Counted from the first letter of the stretch, positions 8,782-16,804 are shown. The stretch is 38,329 nt of DNA from an uncultured Ignavibacteria bacterium (GCA_937974175.1 CALJIG010000134.1:1-38329), one strand, 5' to 3'. Translations and numbers: made by a program. Notes: generated from the sequence alone by a model not told the origin.

Positions 8782-9411
8782 TTATTTAGAATACAACTCG
8801 ACAATCAACTGCTCATTGCCTATGAACTGTACTTCACTTCTTTCAGGCATTTTCAAGAATGTACCTGACATATTTGCTTTATCTAACGACAACCATTCCG
8901 GCATGAGTGTATCTTTCATTCTCTTCATTGCATCGTGAATCATTTCCATCTTTCTGCTCTTCTCTCTTACCTGAATAACATCACCTGCCTTCAATAAATA
9001 TGAAGGGATATTTACAACTCTTCCATTGATAGTGAAGTGCTTATGTGTAATTAACTGTCTGGCAGATTTTCTCGAAGGAGCTACACCTAATCTGTAAAGA
9101 GTATTGTCAAATCTTCTTTCAAGAAGTCTTACAAGGTTATCGCCCTTAACACCTTTTAATCTTGCAGCTTCAGCAAAGTATGTTCTGAATTGTTTTTCAA
9201 GAACTCCGTATGTTTTACGGACTTTTTGCTTTTCTCTAAGCTGAACAGCGTAATCAGAAAGCTTGAACTTTTTGGTTGCGCCGTGCTGACCGGGAGGATA
9301 ATTTCTGATTTCTACCGGACATTTATCACTAAAGCATTTTGTTCCTTTTAAGAACAATTTTTGTCTTTCTCTACGACAAAGCTTACAACTTGCGTCAGTA
9401 TATCTTGCCAT
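8782..9411 (-). CDS. rpsD: 30S ribosomal protein S4 (zinc-binding form)
   Basis: Primary 16S rRNA-binding protein uS4 that starts 30S assembly. 209 residues. The N-terminus carries four Cys (C9, C12, C26, C31; CKLCRRE then CFSDKC), a zinc-knuckle form. The S4 RNA-binding domain is visible in the middle (RRFDNTLYRLGVAPSRKSAR). Between rpsK and rpoA as in most bacteria, where S4 often acts as translational repressor of this segment; I did not identify an operator here. Confidence 0.97.
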   Translation of the reverse strand: MARYTDASCKLCRRERQKLFLKGTKCFSDKCPVEIRNYPPGQHGATKKFKLSDYAVQLREKQKVRKTYGVLEKQFRTYFAEAARLKGVKGDNLVRLLERRFDNTLYRLGVAPSRKSARQLITHKHFTINGRVVNIPSYLLKAGDVIQVREKSRKMEMIHDAMKRMKDTLMPEWLSLDKANMSGTFLKMPERSEVQFIGNEQLIVELYSK

Positions 9412-9490
9412 TTATAAAATGATTATTTGTATATATTATTATTAAAAAATTTAAAGTCTTTCTTGTATAGTCGTTCTCTTACACACGTTC

Positions 9491-9877
9491 TTATACTCTT
9501 CTTCTCTTCGGAGGTCTGCATCCGTTGTGCGGAAGCGGAGTGATATCCTTGATGTATGTAACTTCAAGACCTGCTGTATTTAGCGAACGAACTGCTGCAT
9601 CTCTTCCTGAGCCAACGCCTTTTATCAATACTTCAACTTTTCTCAAACCTGCATCATAAGCTGTTTTAGCAGCTGAATCGGCTGTAACCTGAGCGGCGAA
9701 TGGTGTATTCTTCTTAGAGCCTTTGAATCCCATTTTACCTGATGAAGCCCATGAAATTGTGTGGCCTGCCATATCGGTAAGCGTTACAATTACATTATTG
9801 AATGTTGCCTGAATGTGCGCAACACCTTGTGCATCAACGTGAACTTTCTTCTTTGCTTTTTTAAAATTCTTAGCCAA
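9491..9877 (-). CDS. rpsK: 30S ribosomal protein S11 (TTG start)
   Basis: Platform protein uS11 of the small subunit, near the E site. 128 residues with the conserved core (GHTISWASSG, GSGRDAAVRSL, the end ITPLPHNGCRPPKRRRV). The homologous start Met-Ala-Lys coincides with a TTG codon (CAA on the plus strand at 9875-9877). In-frame codons just upstream are ATT and ATA, not ATG. No Shine-Dalgarno is close. It follows rpsM by 45 nt. Confidence 0.97.
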   Translation of the reverse strand: MAKNFKKAKKKVHVDAQGVAHIQATFNNVIVTLTDMAGHTISWASSGKMGFKGSKKNTPFAAQVTADSAAKTAYDAGLRKVEVLIKGVGSGRDAAVRSLNTAGLEVTYIKDITPLPHNGCRPPKRRRV

Positions 9878-9922
9878 AATTATTTTTTGTTTATAAAGTT
9901 TATAAAGTGTTAAAGTATAAGA

Positions 9923-10303
9923 TTATTTCTTAGCTGCAGCTTTCTTTTTACCTGCGACAGTTTTTCTCTTACCTTTTCTTGTTCTTGCATTTGTTTTGGT
10001 TCTCTGACCTCTTACAGGAAGACCTCTTCTGTGTCTTTTGCCTCTGAAGGTTCCGATATCCATTAATCTCTTTATGTTCTGCTGAATTTCAGAGCGCAGT
10101 GCGCCTTCAAGCTTTACAGTGGAGATGATAGATCTGATTGTATTTACTTCATCATCCGTAAGAGAAGAAACTTTTTTGTTTTCATCTATGCCTGCTTCTT
10201 CTAAAATTTTCTTGGAAAAAGAGTTACCTATTCCATAGATGGATTGTAATCCGATAAGGATTCTTTTGTTCTTAGGTAAGTCTACACCGGCTAATCTTGC
10301 CAA
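9923..10303 (-). CDS. rpsM: 30S ribosomal protein S13 (TTG start with strong ribosome site)
   Basis: Head protein uS13, which bridges to L5 and touches the P-site tRNA. 126 residues, with MARLAGVDLPKNKR at the start, GIGNSFSKKI, and the RGLPVRGQRTKTNARTRKG signature followed by a basic tail. The start is TTG (CAA at 10301-10303). AAAGGAG lies 8 nt upstream (10311-10319 region), which supports this codon. Between rpsK and rpmJ. Confidence 0.97.
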   Translation of the reverse strand: MARLAGVDLPKNKRILIGLQSIYGIGNSFSKKILEEAGIDENKKVSSLTDDEVNTIRSIISTVKLEGALRSEIQQNIKRLMDIGTFRGKRHRRGLPVRGQRTKTNARTRKGKRKTVAGKKKAAAKK

Positions 10304-10337
10304 ATTTATTACTCCTTTGGTTTAAAAATTTTATTTA

Positions 10338-10451
10338 TTACCCTTGTCTTTGTTTGTGTTTAGGGTTTGTGCAAATAACGCGTACAACGCCTTTTCGTTT
10401 TATGATTTTGCACTTGTCGCACATTTTTTTTACTGAGCTGCGTACTTTCAT
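10338..10451 (-). CDS. rpmJ: 50S ribosomal protein L36 (short gene)
   Basis: Small zinc-binding protein bL36 of the large subunit. I translated this by hand: 37 residues beginning MKVRSSVKKMCDKCKIIKR and ending NPKHKQRQG, a near-consensus L36. The zinc ligands are CDKC (C11, C14), C27 and H32. It lies in its normal place between infA (6 nt) and rpsM (34 nt). This is the zinc (C+) form. Confidence 0.96.
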   Translation of the reverse strand: MKVRSSVKKMCDKCKIIKRKGVVRVICTNPKHKQRQG

Positions 10452-10457
10452 ATATTT

Positions 10458-10676
10458 TTATTTATATCTGTAAGTTATTCTGCCTTTGGTTAAATCATAC
10501 GGAGAGAGCTCGACAGTAACTTTGTCTCCCTGTAGTATTCTAATGTAGTTCATTCTCATCTTACCTGATATGTGTGCAAGTATCTCGTGACCGTTCTCAA
10601 GTTTTACCTTGAATGCGGTATTCGGAAGAATTTCCGTTATTACTCCATCAACTTTTATCGCGTCTTGTTTTGACAT
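10458..10676 (-). CDS. infA: Translation initiation factor IF-1
   Basis: Single OB-fold factor that occupies the A site of the 30S subunit during initiation. 72 residues, the standard length, with GVITEILPNTAFKVKLENGH, HISGKMRMNYIRILQGD and ending LTKGRITYRYK. Located between map and rpmJ, as in many bacteria. No strong Shine-Dalgarno. Confidence 0.97.
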   Translation of the reverse strand: MSKQDAIKVDGVITEILPNTAFKVKLENGHEILAHISGKMRMNYIRILQGDKVTVELSPYDLTKGRITYRYK

Positions 10677-10712
10677 TCGTTTTTTAAGAGGATTCTAATT
10701 AATCCTGATTTT

Positions 10713-11474
10713 TTATTCCCAGAAAGTTAAAATTTCTGCTTTACCCTTTCTTACAACAATCGTATGCTCGAAGTGAGCCGAAGGCTGATTATCTCTGGCC
10801 GCTACCGTCCAGGCATCCTTCTTTATATAAACTTCAAAGCTGCCATAGTTTACCATTGGTTCTATCGCAAGCACCATCCCTTCAACTAATCTTACTTTGT
10901 TATCGGGGTTATAGTAGTTCGGGACTGAAGGATCTTCGTGAAGATGTCTTCCTATTCCGTGACCGACTAATTCTCGTACAACTCCATAGCCGTTTCCTTC
11001 AACGTAGTTTTGAATAGCAACGGATATATCGTTCACAAAATTCCCTTCAACAGCTTGTTCGATACCTTTAAAGAGCGATTCTTTTGTAACCTTAAGAAGT
11101 TTCTTTGTTTTTGCGCTTACCTCACCGACTTCATAAGTGTAAGCCGAATCTCCGTGGTAACCGTTTTTTTTACTTCCCACATCTACTGAAACTATATCAC
11201 CGTTCTTCAAAACTCTGTCACCCGGTATTCCGTGTACTACTTCATCGTTCACCGAGATGCAAGCACTTCCCGGAAATCTTTTCCCGCTTACCATGTATCC
11301 TTTAAAAGCCGGATATGCTGCCTGGGAAAGTATAAATTCTTCTATTTTTATATCTAGCTCTCTTGTTGTAACACCTTCAACTATGAACGGCTTTATAAAT
11401 TTGAAAGAGTCTGAAACAACATCGCAAGCTTCACGGATAAGATCAATTTCTTTCTCCGTCTTAATCAGAGCCAT
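10713..11474 (-). CDS. map: Type I methionine aminopeptidase
   Basis: Removes the initiator methionine from nascent proteins in the cytoplasm. 253 residues. All five metal ligands are visible: D98 (SVDVG), D109 (HGDSAYT), H172 (GHGIGR), E205 (AIEPM) and E236 (HFEHT), and the substrate-side H81 (VHGIPGD). The length fits the short type Ia enzyme without an N-terminal extension. It starts 6 nt after the secY stop and is probably translated in line with it. The adenylate kinase gene that often sits between secY and map is absent. Confidence 0.97.
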   Translation of the reverse strand: MALIKTEKEIDLIREACDVVSDSFKFIKPFIVEGVTTRELDIKIEEFILSQAAYPAFKGYMVSGKRFPGSACISVNDEVVHGIPGDRVLKNGDIVSVDVGSKKNGYHGDSAYTYEVGEVSAKTKKLLKVTKESLFKGIEQAVEGNFVNDISVAIQNYVEGNGYGVVRELVGHGIGRHLHEDPSVPNYYNPDNKVRLVEGMVLAIEPMVNYGSFEVYIKKDAWTVAARDNQPSAHFEHTIVVRKGKAEILTFWE

Positions 11475-11480
11475 AATCTC

Positions 11481-12818
11481 TTAGTATCTTCTGGCTTTTA
11501 ATTTGCCTGTTTTCATAAATCCGTCGTAATGTCTCATCAATAAATGAGATTCAATCTGCTGCAATGTATCTAAAGCAACACCAACGATAATCAATAAGCT
11601 TGTACCGCCGTAAAACGATGCTAAGCCCTGGTCTAAACCAAATTTGTATAATATAGTCGGGATAATAGCAATGATTGCTAAGAATATCGAACCCGGTAGT
11701 GTAATCTTTGTTAAAATGTTATCGATATAATCTGAGGTTGGTTTACCCGGTCTTACACCTGGGATAAATCCGCCCTGCTTCTTCATGTTATCAGATACGT
11801 CTTTCGGATTGAAAGCAATAGCTGTATAGAAATATGTGAAGAAGATAATCAATAAAGCGTATATAGCTGAATAAGTCCATGCTGTGTGATCAAAATATTT
11901 ACCTAAGCTCTGCATTGTTTCATTGTTCGGAAAGAACGATAAGAATGTATTCGGAACAAACATAATTGACTGCGCGAAGATAATCGGCATAACACCTGCC
12001 TGATTAACTTTCATTGGGATATACTGTGTAACTCCGCCGAAAACTTTTCGCCCGACAACTCTCTTAGCATACTGCACCGGAATCTTCCGCGTTGCCACCG
12101 TAACTGCAATTACACCCATGATAATCAGAACAAAACCTGCTATATATAATAACTCAACTAATATATTTTTTGTGCCTGAGGCAACTAAACTTATCTCGTT
12201 AAATAATGCGTAAGGGAACCTGTCGATAATACCGACAAAGATAATAAGTGAAATACCGTTACCGATACCGCGCTCAGTTATCTGCTCGCCAAGCCACATC
12301 ATAAATACTGTACCTGCTGTTAATAAAATTACTGTAGACAGTGTAAATATGAACGGAGAAATATCCGGACTTATTATAGATGCTTCGCCTACTCTTCTGC
12401 TTGCAAGCTGAACCGATACACCCCATGCCTGAAGCATAGCTACAGGAATAGTTCCGATTCTTGTTAACTGATTGATTTTTTTTCTTCCGTCTTCACCTTC
12501 TTTTTGAAGTTTCTGGAAGTAAGGAAAAACTGCTCCAAGAAGCTGGATGATAATCGATGCGCTGATATAAGGCATAATACCTAAAGCGAAGATAGCAGCC
12601 TTATTGAAAGCGCCGCCTACAAACATATCGTATAATGCAAATAATGTATTATCTGCCTGGTTCTTTGATGCCTCTGTTAAGAGAGCAACATCGATACCCG
12701 GAAGAGTAATGTGTGCACCGATTCTTACTACTATTAAAATACCAATAGTAAAAAGAATGCGCGTCCTTAACTCTTCGATTTTAAAAATGTTTCTTATGTT
12801 CTCGACAAATCCGCTCAT
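11481..12818 (-). CDS. secY: Preprotein translocase subunit SecY
   Basis: Channel subunit of the Sec translocon in the inner membrane. 445 residues with ten expected membrane segments; clear SecY motifs include HITLPGIDV near the start, GIMPYISASIIIQLL (plug and TM2 region), ITERGIGNGISLIIF, QYIPMKVNQAGVMPIIFA and the cytosolic GGFIPGVRPGKPT. Located between rplO (4-nt gap) and map (6-nt gap). GGAGG lies 14 nt before the ATG, inside the end of rplO, a long spacing. Confidence 0.98.
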   Translation of the reverse strand: MSGFVENIRNIFKIEELRTRILFTIGILIVVRIGAHITLPGIDVALLTEASKNQADNTLFALYDMFVGGAFNKAAIFALGIMPYISASIIIQLLGAVFPYFQKLQKEGEDGRKKINQLTRIGTIPVAMLQAWGVSVQLASRRVGEASIISPDISPFIFTLSTVILLTAGTVFMMWLGEQITERGIGNGISLIIFVGIIDRFPYALFNEISLVASGTKNILVELLYIAGFVLIIMGVIAVTVATRKIPVQYAKRVVGRKVFGGVTQYIPMKVNQAGVMPIIFAQSIMFVPNTFLSFFPNNETMQSLGKYFDHTAWTYSAIYALLIIFFTYFYTAIAFNPKDVSDNMKKQGGFIPGVRPGKPTSDYIDNILTKITLPGSIFLAIIAIIPTILYKFGLDQGLASFYGGTSLLIIVGVALDTLQQIESHLLMRHYDGFMKTGKLKARRY

Positions 12819-12822
12819 ACTG

Positions 12823-13320
12823 TTATTGCTTTGCCTCCGTCTTTACAGTATTCTTTTCTGTAGCAATCACAATAGCTTTACCGCCATTCTTTTCAATTTT
12901 TTCAATAGCTGATTTGCTGAAGGAGTTAGCAGAAATCTCAATTTTTGCTTTCAACTCTCCGTTTCCTAAAACCTTAAGCGGCTTATTTCTTCCGCTGATA
13001 ACTTTGTTATCTAACAATAAAGCAAGGTCAATTTTATCGTAAGAGAAATTTCCCTTATCGATATGTTTTTGTAATTCACCTAAATTTATTGTTAAGTATT
13101 CAGTTCTGTTATGGTTTTTAAAACCTCTTTTAGGAACTCTTCTTAACAACGGCATTTGTCCGCCTTCGAACCAGTCTCTGTGCTTTGCACCGGCTCTTGA
13201 CATCTGTCCTTTATGACCTCTTGTTGAGGTGCCACCGTGACCTGAACCTTGTCCTCTTCCGACTCTTTTTTTGTTCTTTCTTGAACCTTCAGCGTATTTT
13301 AAGTTACTTAGAATATCCAT
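12823..13320 (-). CDS. rplO: 50S ribosomal protein L15
   Basis: Large-subunit assembly protein uL15. 165 residues, with the Gly/Arg-rich N-terminus (KRVGRGQGSGHGGTSTRGHKG), the FEGGQMPLLRRVPKRGFKN signature and a Lys-rich C-terminus somewhat longer than usual. Upstream it is not next to rpmD as normal: a beta-barrel gene and a terminator lie between. I found no good promoter or Shine-Dalgarno in the 118-nt gap before its ATG. Confidence 0.97.
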   Translation of the reverse strand: MDILSNLKYAEGSRKNKKRVGRGQGSGHGGTSTRGHKGQMSRAGAKHRDWFEGGQMPLLRRVPKRGFKNHNRTEYLTINLGELQKHIDKGNFSYDKIDLALLLDNKVISGRNKPLKVLGNGELKAKIEISANSFSKSAIEKIEKNGGKAIVIATEKNTVKTEAKQ

Positions 13321-13385
13321 TAATTTGCGAATTTATTATGATTGAATTTTTCGAGAATTATTTACTATATAAAATCAAAAAAATT

Positions 13386-13424
13386 CCTCCGTGATTCTTC
13401 ATCACAGAGGAATTTTATAAAGCG
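13386..13424 (-). terminator. Rho-independent terminator inside the ribosomal cluster, after the beta-barrel gene
   Basis: AATTCCTCCGTGAT pairs with ATCACAGAGGAATT around a 5-nt loop, with a single C/A mismatch. On the minus strand it ends in a run of seven T. It follows the stop of the beta-barrel gene by about 15 nt and precedes rplO, so it should reduce readthrough into rplO-secY-rpoA. Confidence 0.8.
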
Positions 13425-13438
13425 AATGTCTTAATTTA

Positions 13439-14146
13439 TTAGAAGTGTACTTTTAACATTACACTCATAATACCAGTTCCGATGAAGGAAGCTGATGGAC
13501 CTTTTACGGTTGTTGTTGTTGTTGTTGTTACAGTAGCTTCAGGAGCTGAATTGCTCTTGAATCCTAATGTGTATTTTCCACCTAAAGACATACCAGGTGT
13601 GAAATACCAGTCAAATCCCATGTTTAAGCCTGCGCCAAAACCGGTTCCTTTAGTTTCGATTGTTGAAACTGTTCCTGAAGTTGGGGTAACTGTTTGCTTT
13701 GCGTTAACCATTGCGAAGCTTGCATTTAAACCAACATAAGGGGAAATGCTGTACATTGACATCATGTGATAATCAAAGTCAACAGCAATACCTAAAGTTG
13801 TTCCGGATAATTTTCTTGTACCACCTGTGTATGTAGCTTCAGTTGTGTTGCTTCCGAAGTTGATACCACCTGTTAATGACCAGTTTGGTGATAAGAAAAA
13901 TTGAACACCAAGACCAGCTAAGTTTTGTTCACCAGCATTCAATGAATCTTGGAATAATGATGAAGAACCTGTGTTAACAGCACCTAAATTAGATTGGAAT
14001 GGTGTGTACATAAATACCATAGCTCTTGAACCTTTCCAAACTTCTGGTTTGGTTCCGTCCCATCCTTTGTTTGCTTGACCAAATGTGGTTGAAGCAGCAA
14101 AGAACATTACAACAAATAGTAAAGAAATTTTTTTAAACGTTGACAT
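13439..14146 (-). CDS. Small outer-membrane beta-barrel protein inserted between rpmD and rplO
   Basis: Predicted outer-membrane protein of 235 residues. A signal peptide (MSTFKKISLLFVVMFFAASTTFGQ) is followed by alternating hydrophobic strands with Gly/aromatic content (NWSLTGGINFGSN, YSISPYVGLNASFAM, GFGAGLNMGFDWYFTPGMSLGGKYTLGFK), a Thr-rich loop, and a C-terminal strand ending in Phe (SVMLKVHF), the usual BAM signal. It resembles the OmpA-barrel/OMP_b-brl type of 8-stranded barrels. It has a strong Shine-Dalgarno (AAAGGAG, about 6 nt upstream) and its own terminator, unlike its ribosomal neighbours. Function unknown; its place in a ribosomal operon is odd and suggests insertion. Confidence 0.85.
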   Translation of the reverse strand: MSTFKKISLLFVVMFFAASTTFGQANKGWDGTKPEVWKGSRAMVFMYTPFQSNLGAVNTGSSSLFQDSLNAGEQNLAGLGVQFFLSPNWSLTGGINFGSNTTEATYTGGTRKLSGTTLGIAVDFDYHMMSMYSISPYVGLNASFAMVNAKQTVTPTSGTVSTIETKGTGFGAGLNMGFDWYFTPGMSLGGKYTLGFKSNSAPEATVTTTTTTTVKGPSASFIGTGIMSVMLKVHF

Positions 14147-14167
14147 TTTTTCTCCTTTCGATTTTTA

Positions 14168-14183
14168 CTCCCATGTCTGGGAG
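14168..14183 (-). promoter_or_regulatory. Leader hairpin just upstream of the beta-barrel ribosome site
   Basis: CTCCCA and TGGGAG form a perfect 6-bp stem with a 4-nt loop. It lies about 12 nt before the AAAGGAG site of the beta-barrel gene. A second small hairpin (TAGTCC...GGACTA) lies further up in the same 87-nt gap. They could stabilise a processed mRNA or control translation; this is inference. Confidence 0.45.
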
Positions 14184-14233
14184 GATTACATTGTTTCTAC
14201 ATCATAGTCCGTCAACAGTGGACTACACTCTTA

Positions 14234-14416
14234 TTATTTTACTTCTTCCACTTTAACAAGATGGTTTACTTTTGTAAGCATTCCTCTTATTTGCGGAGTG
14301 TCATTTTTAATTACAGTTCTGTTTATTTTTCCCAAGCCCAATGCTTCCATAGTTCTCTTTTGGTTCTCTATTCTGTCTATCGTGCTTTTTATCTGTGTTA
14401 TTTTTAATGTCGACAT
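14234..14416 (-). CDS. rpmD: 50S ribosomal protein L30
   Basis: Small large-subunit protein uL30. 60 residues, the normal bacterial length, with LKITQIKSTIDRIENQKRT, ALGLGKINRTVIKND and TPQIRGMLTKVNHLVKVEE. 19 nt after rpsE in the standard order. The next gene downstream is the beta-barrel gene rather than rplO. Confidence 0.96.
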   Translation of the reverse strand: MSTLKITQIKSTIDRIENQKRTMEALGLGKINRTVIKNDTPQIRGMLTKVNHLVKVEEVK

Positions 14417-14435
14417 CTCTGTGTATTTTTACGTT

Positions 14436-14951
14436 TTAGTTAGCAAAAAGTTCGCTTAATGTAATACCTCTTAAGTTTGCAACTGCCTTTGCATCTTTCA
14501 ATGAAATCAGCGCATTCATGGTAGCTTTTACTACGTTATGAGGATTTGATGAGCCTTGAAGCTTTGTCAGAACGTCCTGTATTCCGGCTGATTCCAATAC
14601 TGCTCTTACACCACCGCCGGCGATAATTCCTGTACCGGGTGCTGCAGGTTTCAACAATACTTTTGCTGCTCCGTATTTTCCGATTATATCATGAGGAATT
14701 GTGCCTCTGCTGATAGGAACGTTTACTACGTTCTTTCTTGCATCTTCAACACTCTTCTTTATTGAATCTGTTACTTCGTTAGCTTTTCCAAGACCGATAC
14801 CTACTGTGCCTTTACCGTCACCAACTACTGTTACAGCAGAAAAACTGAATCTTCTACCGCCTTTTACTACTTTCGCAACTCTTCCGATATTAACTAATTT
14901 TTCTTTTAGTTCGGATTCCCCTGCTTTGTATTGTTTTCTAGGTTTTGCCAT
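14436..14951 (-). CDS. rpsE: 30S ribosomal protein S5
   Basis: Small-subunit protein uS5, involved in mRNA entry and decoding accuracy. 171 residues with the double-stranded RNA-binding N-domain (LKEKLVNIGRVAKVVKGGRR, then FSFSAVTVVGDG) and the C-domain (GTIPHDIIGKYGAAKVLLKP, AGGGVRAVLESAGIQDVLTK). The upstream neighbour is a tRNA gene instead of rplR directly. No Shine-Dalgarno visible. Confidence 0.97.
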   Translation of the reverse strand: MAKPRKQYKAGESELKEKLVNIGRVAKVVKGGRRFSFSAVTVVGDGKGTVGIGLGKANEVTDSIKKSVEDARKNVVNVPISRGTIPHDIIGKYGAAKVLLKPAAPGTGIIAGGGVRAVLESAGIQDVLTKLQGSSNPHNVVKATMNALISLKDAKAVANLRGITLSELFAN

Positions 14952-14997
14952 TAAAAATTAAATATTAAAAATTCTTTTTCCTGTTACAAATTGTTTG

Positions 14998-15068
14998 TTC
15001 TCAGGGGAGGAGTCGAACCTCCACATACGCCTCCAAAGGGCGCTGTCCTGCCATTAGACGACCCGAGA
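14998..15068 (-). tRNA. tRNA-Gln (anticodon UUG) between rplR and rpsE
   Basis: Read on the minus strand, 71 nt fold into a full cloverleaf. Acceptor TCTCGGG/CCTGAGA (one G-U), D-stem GTCT/GGAC with loop AATGGCA, anticodon stem GCGCC/GGCGT with loop CTTTGGA giving UUG (reads CAA), variable loop ATGT, T-stem GGAGG/CCTCC with loop TTCGACT, discriminator A. CCA is not encoded (CAA follows). It is flanked by 46 nt on each side within the ribosomal cluster and probably comes from the same transcript by RNase P and 3' processing. Confidence 0.94.
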
Positions 15069-15114
15069 GGGTAAAGACTAATTCTGATTAATCCTTTAAA
15101 AATACAAAAATTAA

Positions 15115-15486
15115 TTAAAAAATTAAACCCCCTTCGCGGGCTCCATCGGCAAATGCTTTCACTCTTCCGTGATACAAATAGCCGTTTCTATCAAAAACTA
15201 CGTTTGTAATGTTCTTTTCTTTTGCTGCTTCAGCCAGTGCTTTTCCGACTTCCTTGCTCTTATCTGTCTTTCCTTTAACATCTTTCAACTTTTCTGCTAA
15301 TGATTTAGCGGTTGATGATACTGAAGTAAGTGTTTTTCCTGTTAAGTCATCAATCAGCTGACCGGTAATACCGTTTAAGCTTCTGTAAACAACAAGTCTT
15401 GGTTTCTCGGCAGTCCCGGAAATCTTCTTTCTAATCTGGGCTTTTACCCTTGCTCTTCTTTTTTTTGCTGCTACTAAACTGTTCAT
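15115..15486 (-). CDS. rplR: 50S ribosomal protein L18
   Basis: 5S rRNA-binding protein uL18, in the central protuberance with L5. 123 residues, with ARVKAQIRKKISGTAEKPRL near the start, VYRSLNGITGQLIDD, and the C-terminal NVVFDRNGYLYHGRVKAFAD/GAREGGLIF signature. 30 nt after rplF; followed by the tRNA-Gln gene. Confidence 0.97.
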   Translation of the reverse strand: MNSLVAAKKRRARVKAQIRKKISGTAEKPRLVVYRSLNGITGQLIDDLTGKTLTSVSSTAKSLAEKLKDVKGKTDKSKEVGKALAEAAKEKNITNVVFDRNGYLYHGRVKAFADGAREGGLIF

Positions 15487-15516
15487 ATATATTAGTTATT
15501 AACTCTAAAATTTTAA

Positions 15517-16056
15517 TTATTTAGATGCAGTTTTTCCTGCTTTTCTTCTTACAACTTCATCGCTATACTTTATTCCTTTTCCTTTATAAGGCTCCGGCTC
15601 TCTGAATGATCTTATCTTCGCTGCAACTTGTCCTACCATTTGTTTATCAACACCTGATATAACTACTGATGTAGGTGTAGGAAGCTCTATTTTTACTCCG
15701 GGAGGCGCATTGAATACTATCGGATGTGAATATCCGAGCATCATTACCAGTGTTTCTCCTTTTAACTCAGCTCTGTAACCGATACCGACTAAGTCGAGCT
15801 TTCTGTTAAAGCCTTCAGTTACGCCTGTTACCATGTTCTGCATCAAAGCTCTGTATAATCCATGAAGAGCTCTGTTCTTTCCAACGTTATCTTTTCTTGT
15901 AAAAGTAACTTCATTGTTTTCGATAGCAACTGAAATTGCGCTATCCATATCCATTGAAAGATTTCCTTTTGGTCCGGAAACTTCCAGTTTATTATCGGTA
16001 TGGTTTATCTTAACACCATTTAAGATTGTTACCGGTTTTTTACCTATTCTGCTCAT
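15517..16056 (-). CDS. rplF: 50S ribosomal protein L6
   Basis: uL6, near the factor-binding site of the large subunit. 179 residues with MSRIGKKPVTILNGVKI at the start, two repeated L6 folds, and the C-terminal signature PEPYKGKGIKYSDEVVRRKAGK. Normal length and order (rpsH upstream, rplR downstream). Confidence 0.97.
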   Translation of the reverse strand: MSRIGKKPVTILNGVKINHTDNKLEVSGPKGNLSMDMDSAISVAIENNEVTFTRKDNVGKNRALHGLYRALMQNMVTGVTEGFNRKLDLVGIGYRAELKGETLVMMLGYSHPIVFNAPPGVKIELPTPTSVVISGVDKQMVGQVAAKIRSFREPEPYKGKGIKYSDEVVRRKAGKTASK

Positions 16057-16087
16057 AAAAAATTTTCTTTTTAAACTTTAAATATTA

Positions 16088-16486
16088 TTACCAGACTTCG
16101 CATACTACTTCGCCGCCGACTTTCAATTCTCTTGCCTTCTTATCAGTCATTAAACCTTTCGATGTAGATATAATAGCTATACCTAAGCCGTTTCTTACTC
16201 TTGGCAGATTTTCAGCGTCTACATATTTTCTGATGCCGGGTTTTGAAATTCTTTTCAATCCCTGTATAACGCTATCACCGTCAGCATATTTCAACTGAAT
16301 GGTTAGCACGCTACGGTTTGCTTCAGCTGCGCCTTCATTGTAATCTGTTATCAAGTAAGAATTTTTCAAAATATCAGAAATTGCTTTCTTGAATTTTGAT
16401 GCCGGGATTTCCACGGTTCTTTTTCTTGCTTTTATCGCGTTTCTTACTCTTGTTAGATAGTCTGCGATTGGGTCAGACATTGACAT
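16088..16486 (-). CDS. rpsH: 30S ribosomal protein S8
   Basis: 16S rRNA-binding protein uS8 of the platform. 132 residues, with MSDPIADYLTRVRNAIKARK and the end ISTSKGLMTDKKARELKVGG EVVCEVW. In E. coli it autoregulates the spc operon. Two ATGs lie close together; AGGAGAT 7 nt before the first supports the longer form (MSMSDP). Confidence 0.97.
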   Translation of the reverse strand: MSMSDPIADYLTRVRNAIKARKRTVEIPASKFKKAISDILKNSYLITDYNEGAAEANRSVLTIQLKYADGDSVIQGLKRISKPGIRKYVDAENLPRVRNGLGIAIISTSKGLMTDKKARELKVGGEVVCEVW

Positions 16487-16534
16487 ATTAATATCTCCTG
16501 TATACCTTACGAAAAATTTTTAAAATATAATAAA

Positions 16535-16804
16535 CTACCAGCTTGCTTTTGTTACTCCGGGAATCTTCCCTTGAAGAGCCAGCTCTCTTAAAACTAATCT
16601 GGAAACGCCGAACTTTCTGTAGTAAGCTCTGCTTCTTCCTGTAACGTTGCATCTGCTATGAAGTCTTGTTGCGCTGCTGTCTCTCGGCAGTTTTGCTAAA
16701 GCTGCATAATCACCTTTTTCCTTAAGCTCTTTTCTCTTAGCTGCGTATTTCGCAACGATCTCTAGTCTTCTGTTTTGTTTTGCAATTAATGCTTTTCTTG
16801 CCAT
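16535..16804 (-). CDS. rpsN: 30S ribosomal protein S14 (zinc-free form)
   Basis: Small-subunit head protein uS14. 89 residues, with ALIAKQNRRLEIVAKYAAKR at the start and the RCNVTGRSRAYYRKFGVSR core. It has a single Cys, so it is the long zinc-free (C-) form, while S4 and L36 in the same cluster keep their Cys sets. Standard position between rplE and rpsH. Confidence 0.97.
   Translation of the reverse strand: MARKALIAKQNRRLEIVAKYAAKRKELKEKGDYAALAKLPRDSSATRLHSRCNVTGRSRAYYRKFGVSRLVLRELALQGKIPGVTKASW

Noticed and set aside
13482..13739. Plus-strand frame opposite the beta-barrel gene
   Set aside because: It is a shadow of the Thr/Val codon pattern of the barrel and has no start signal.
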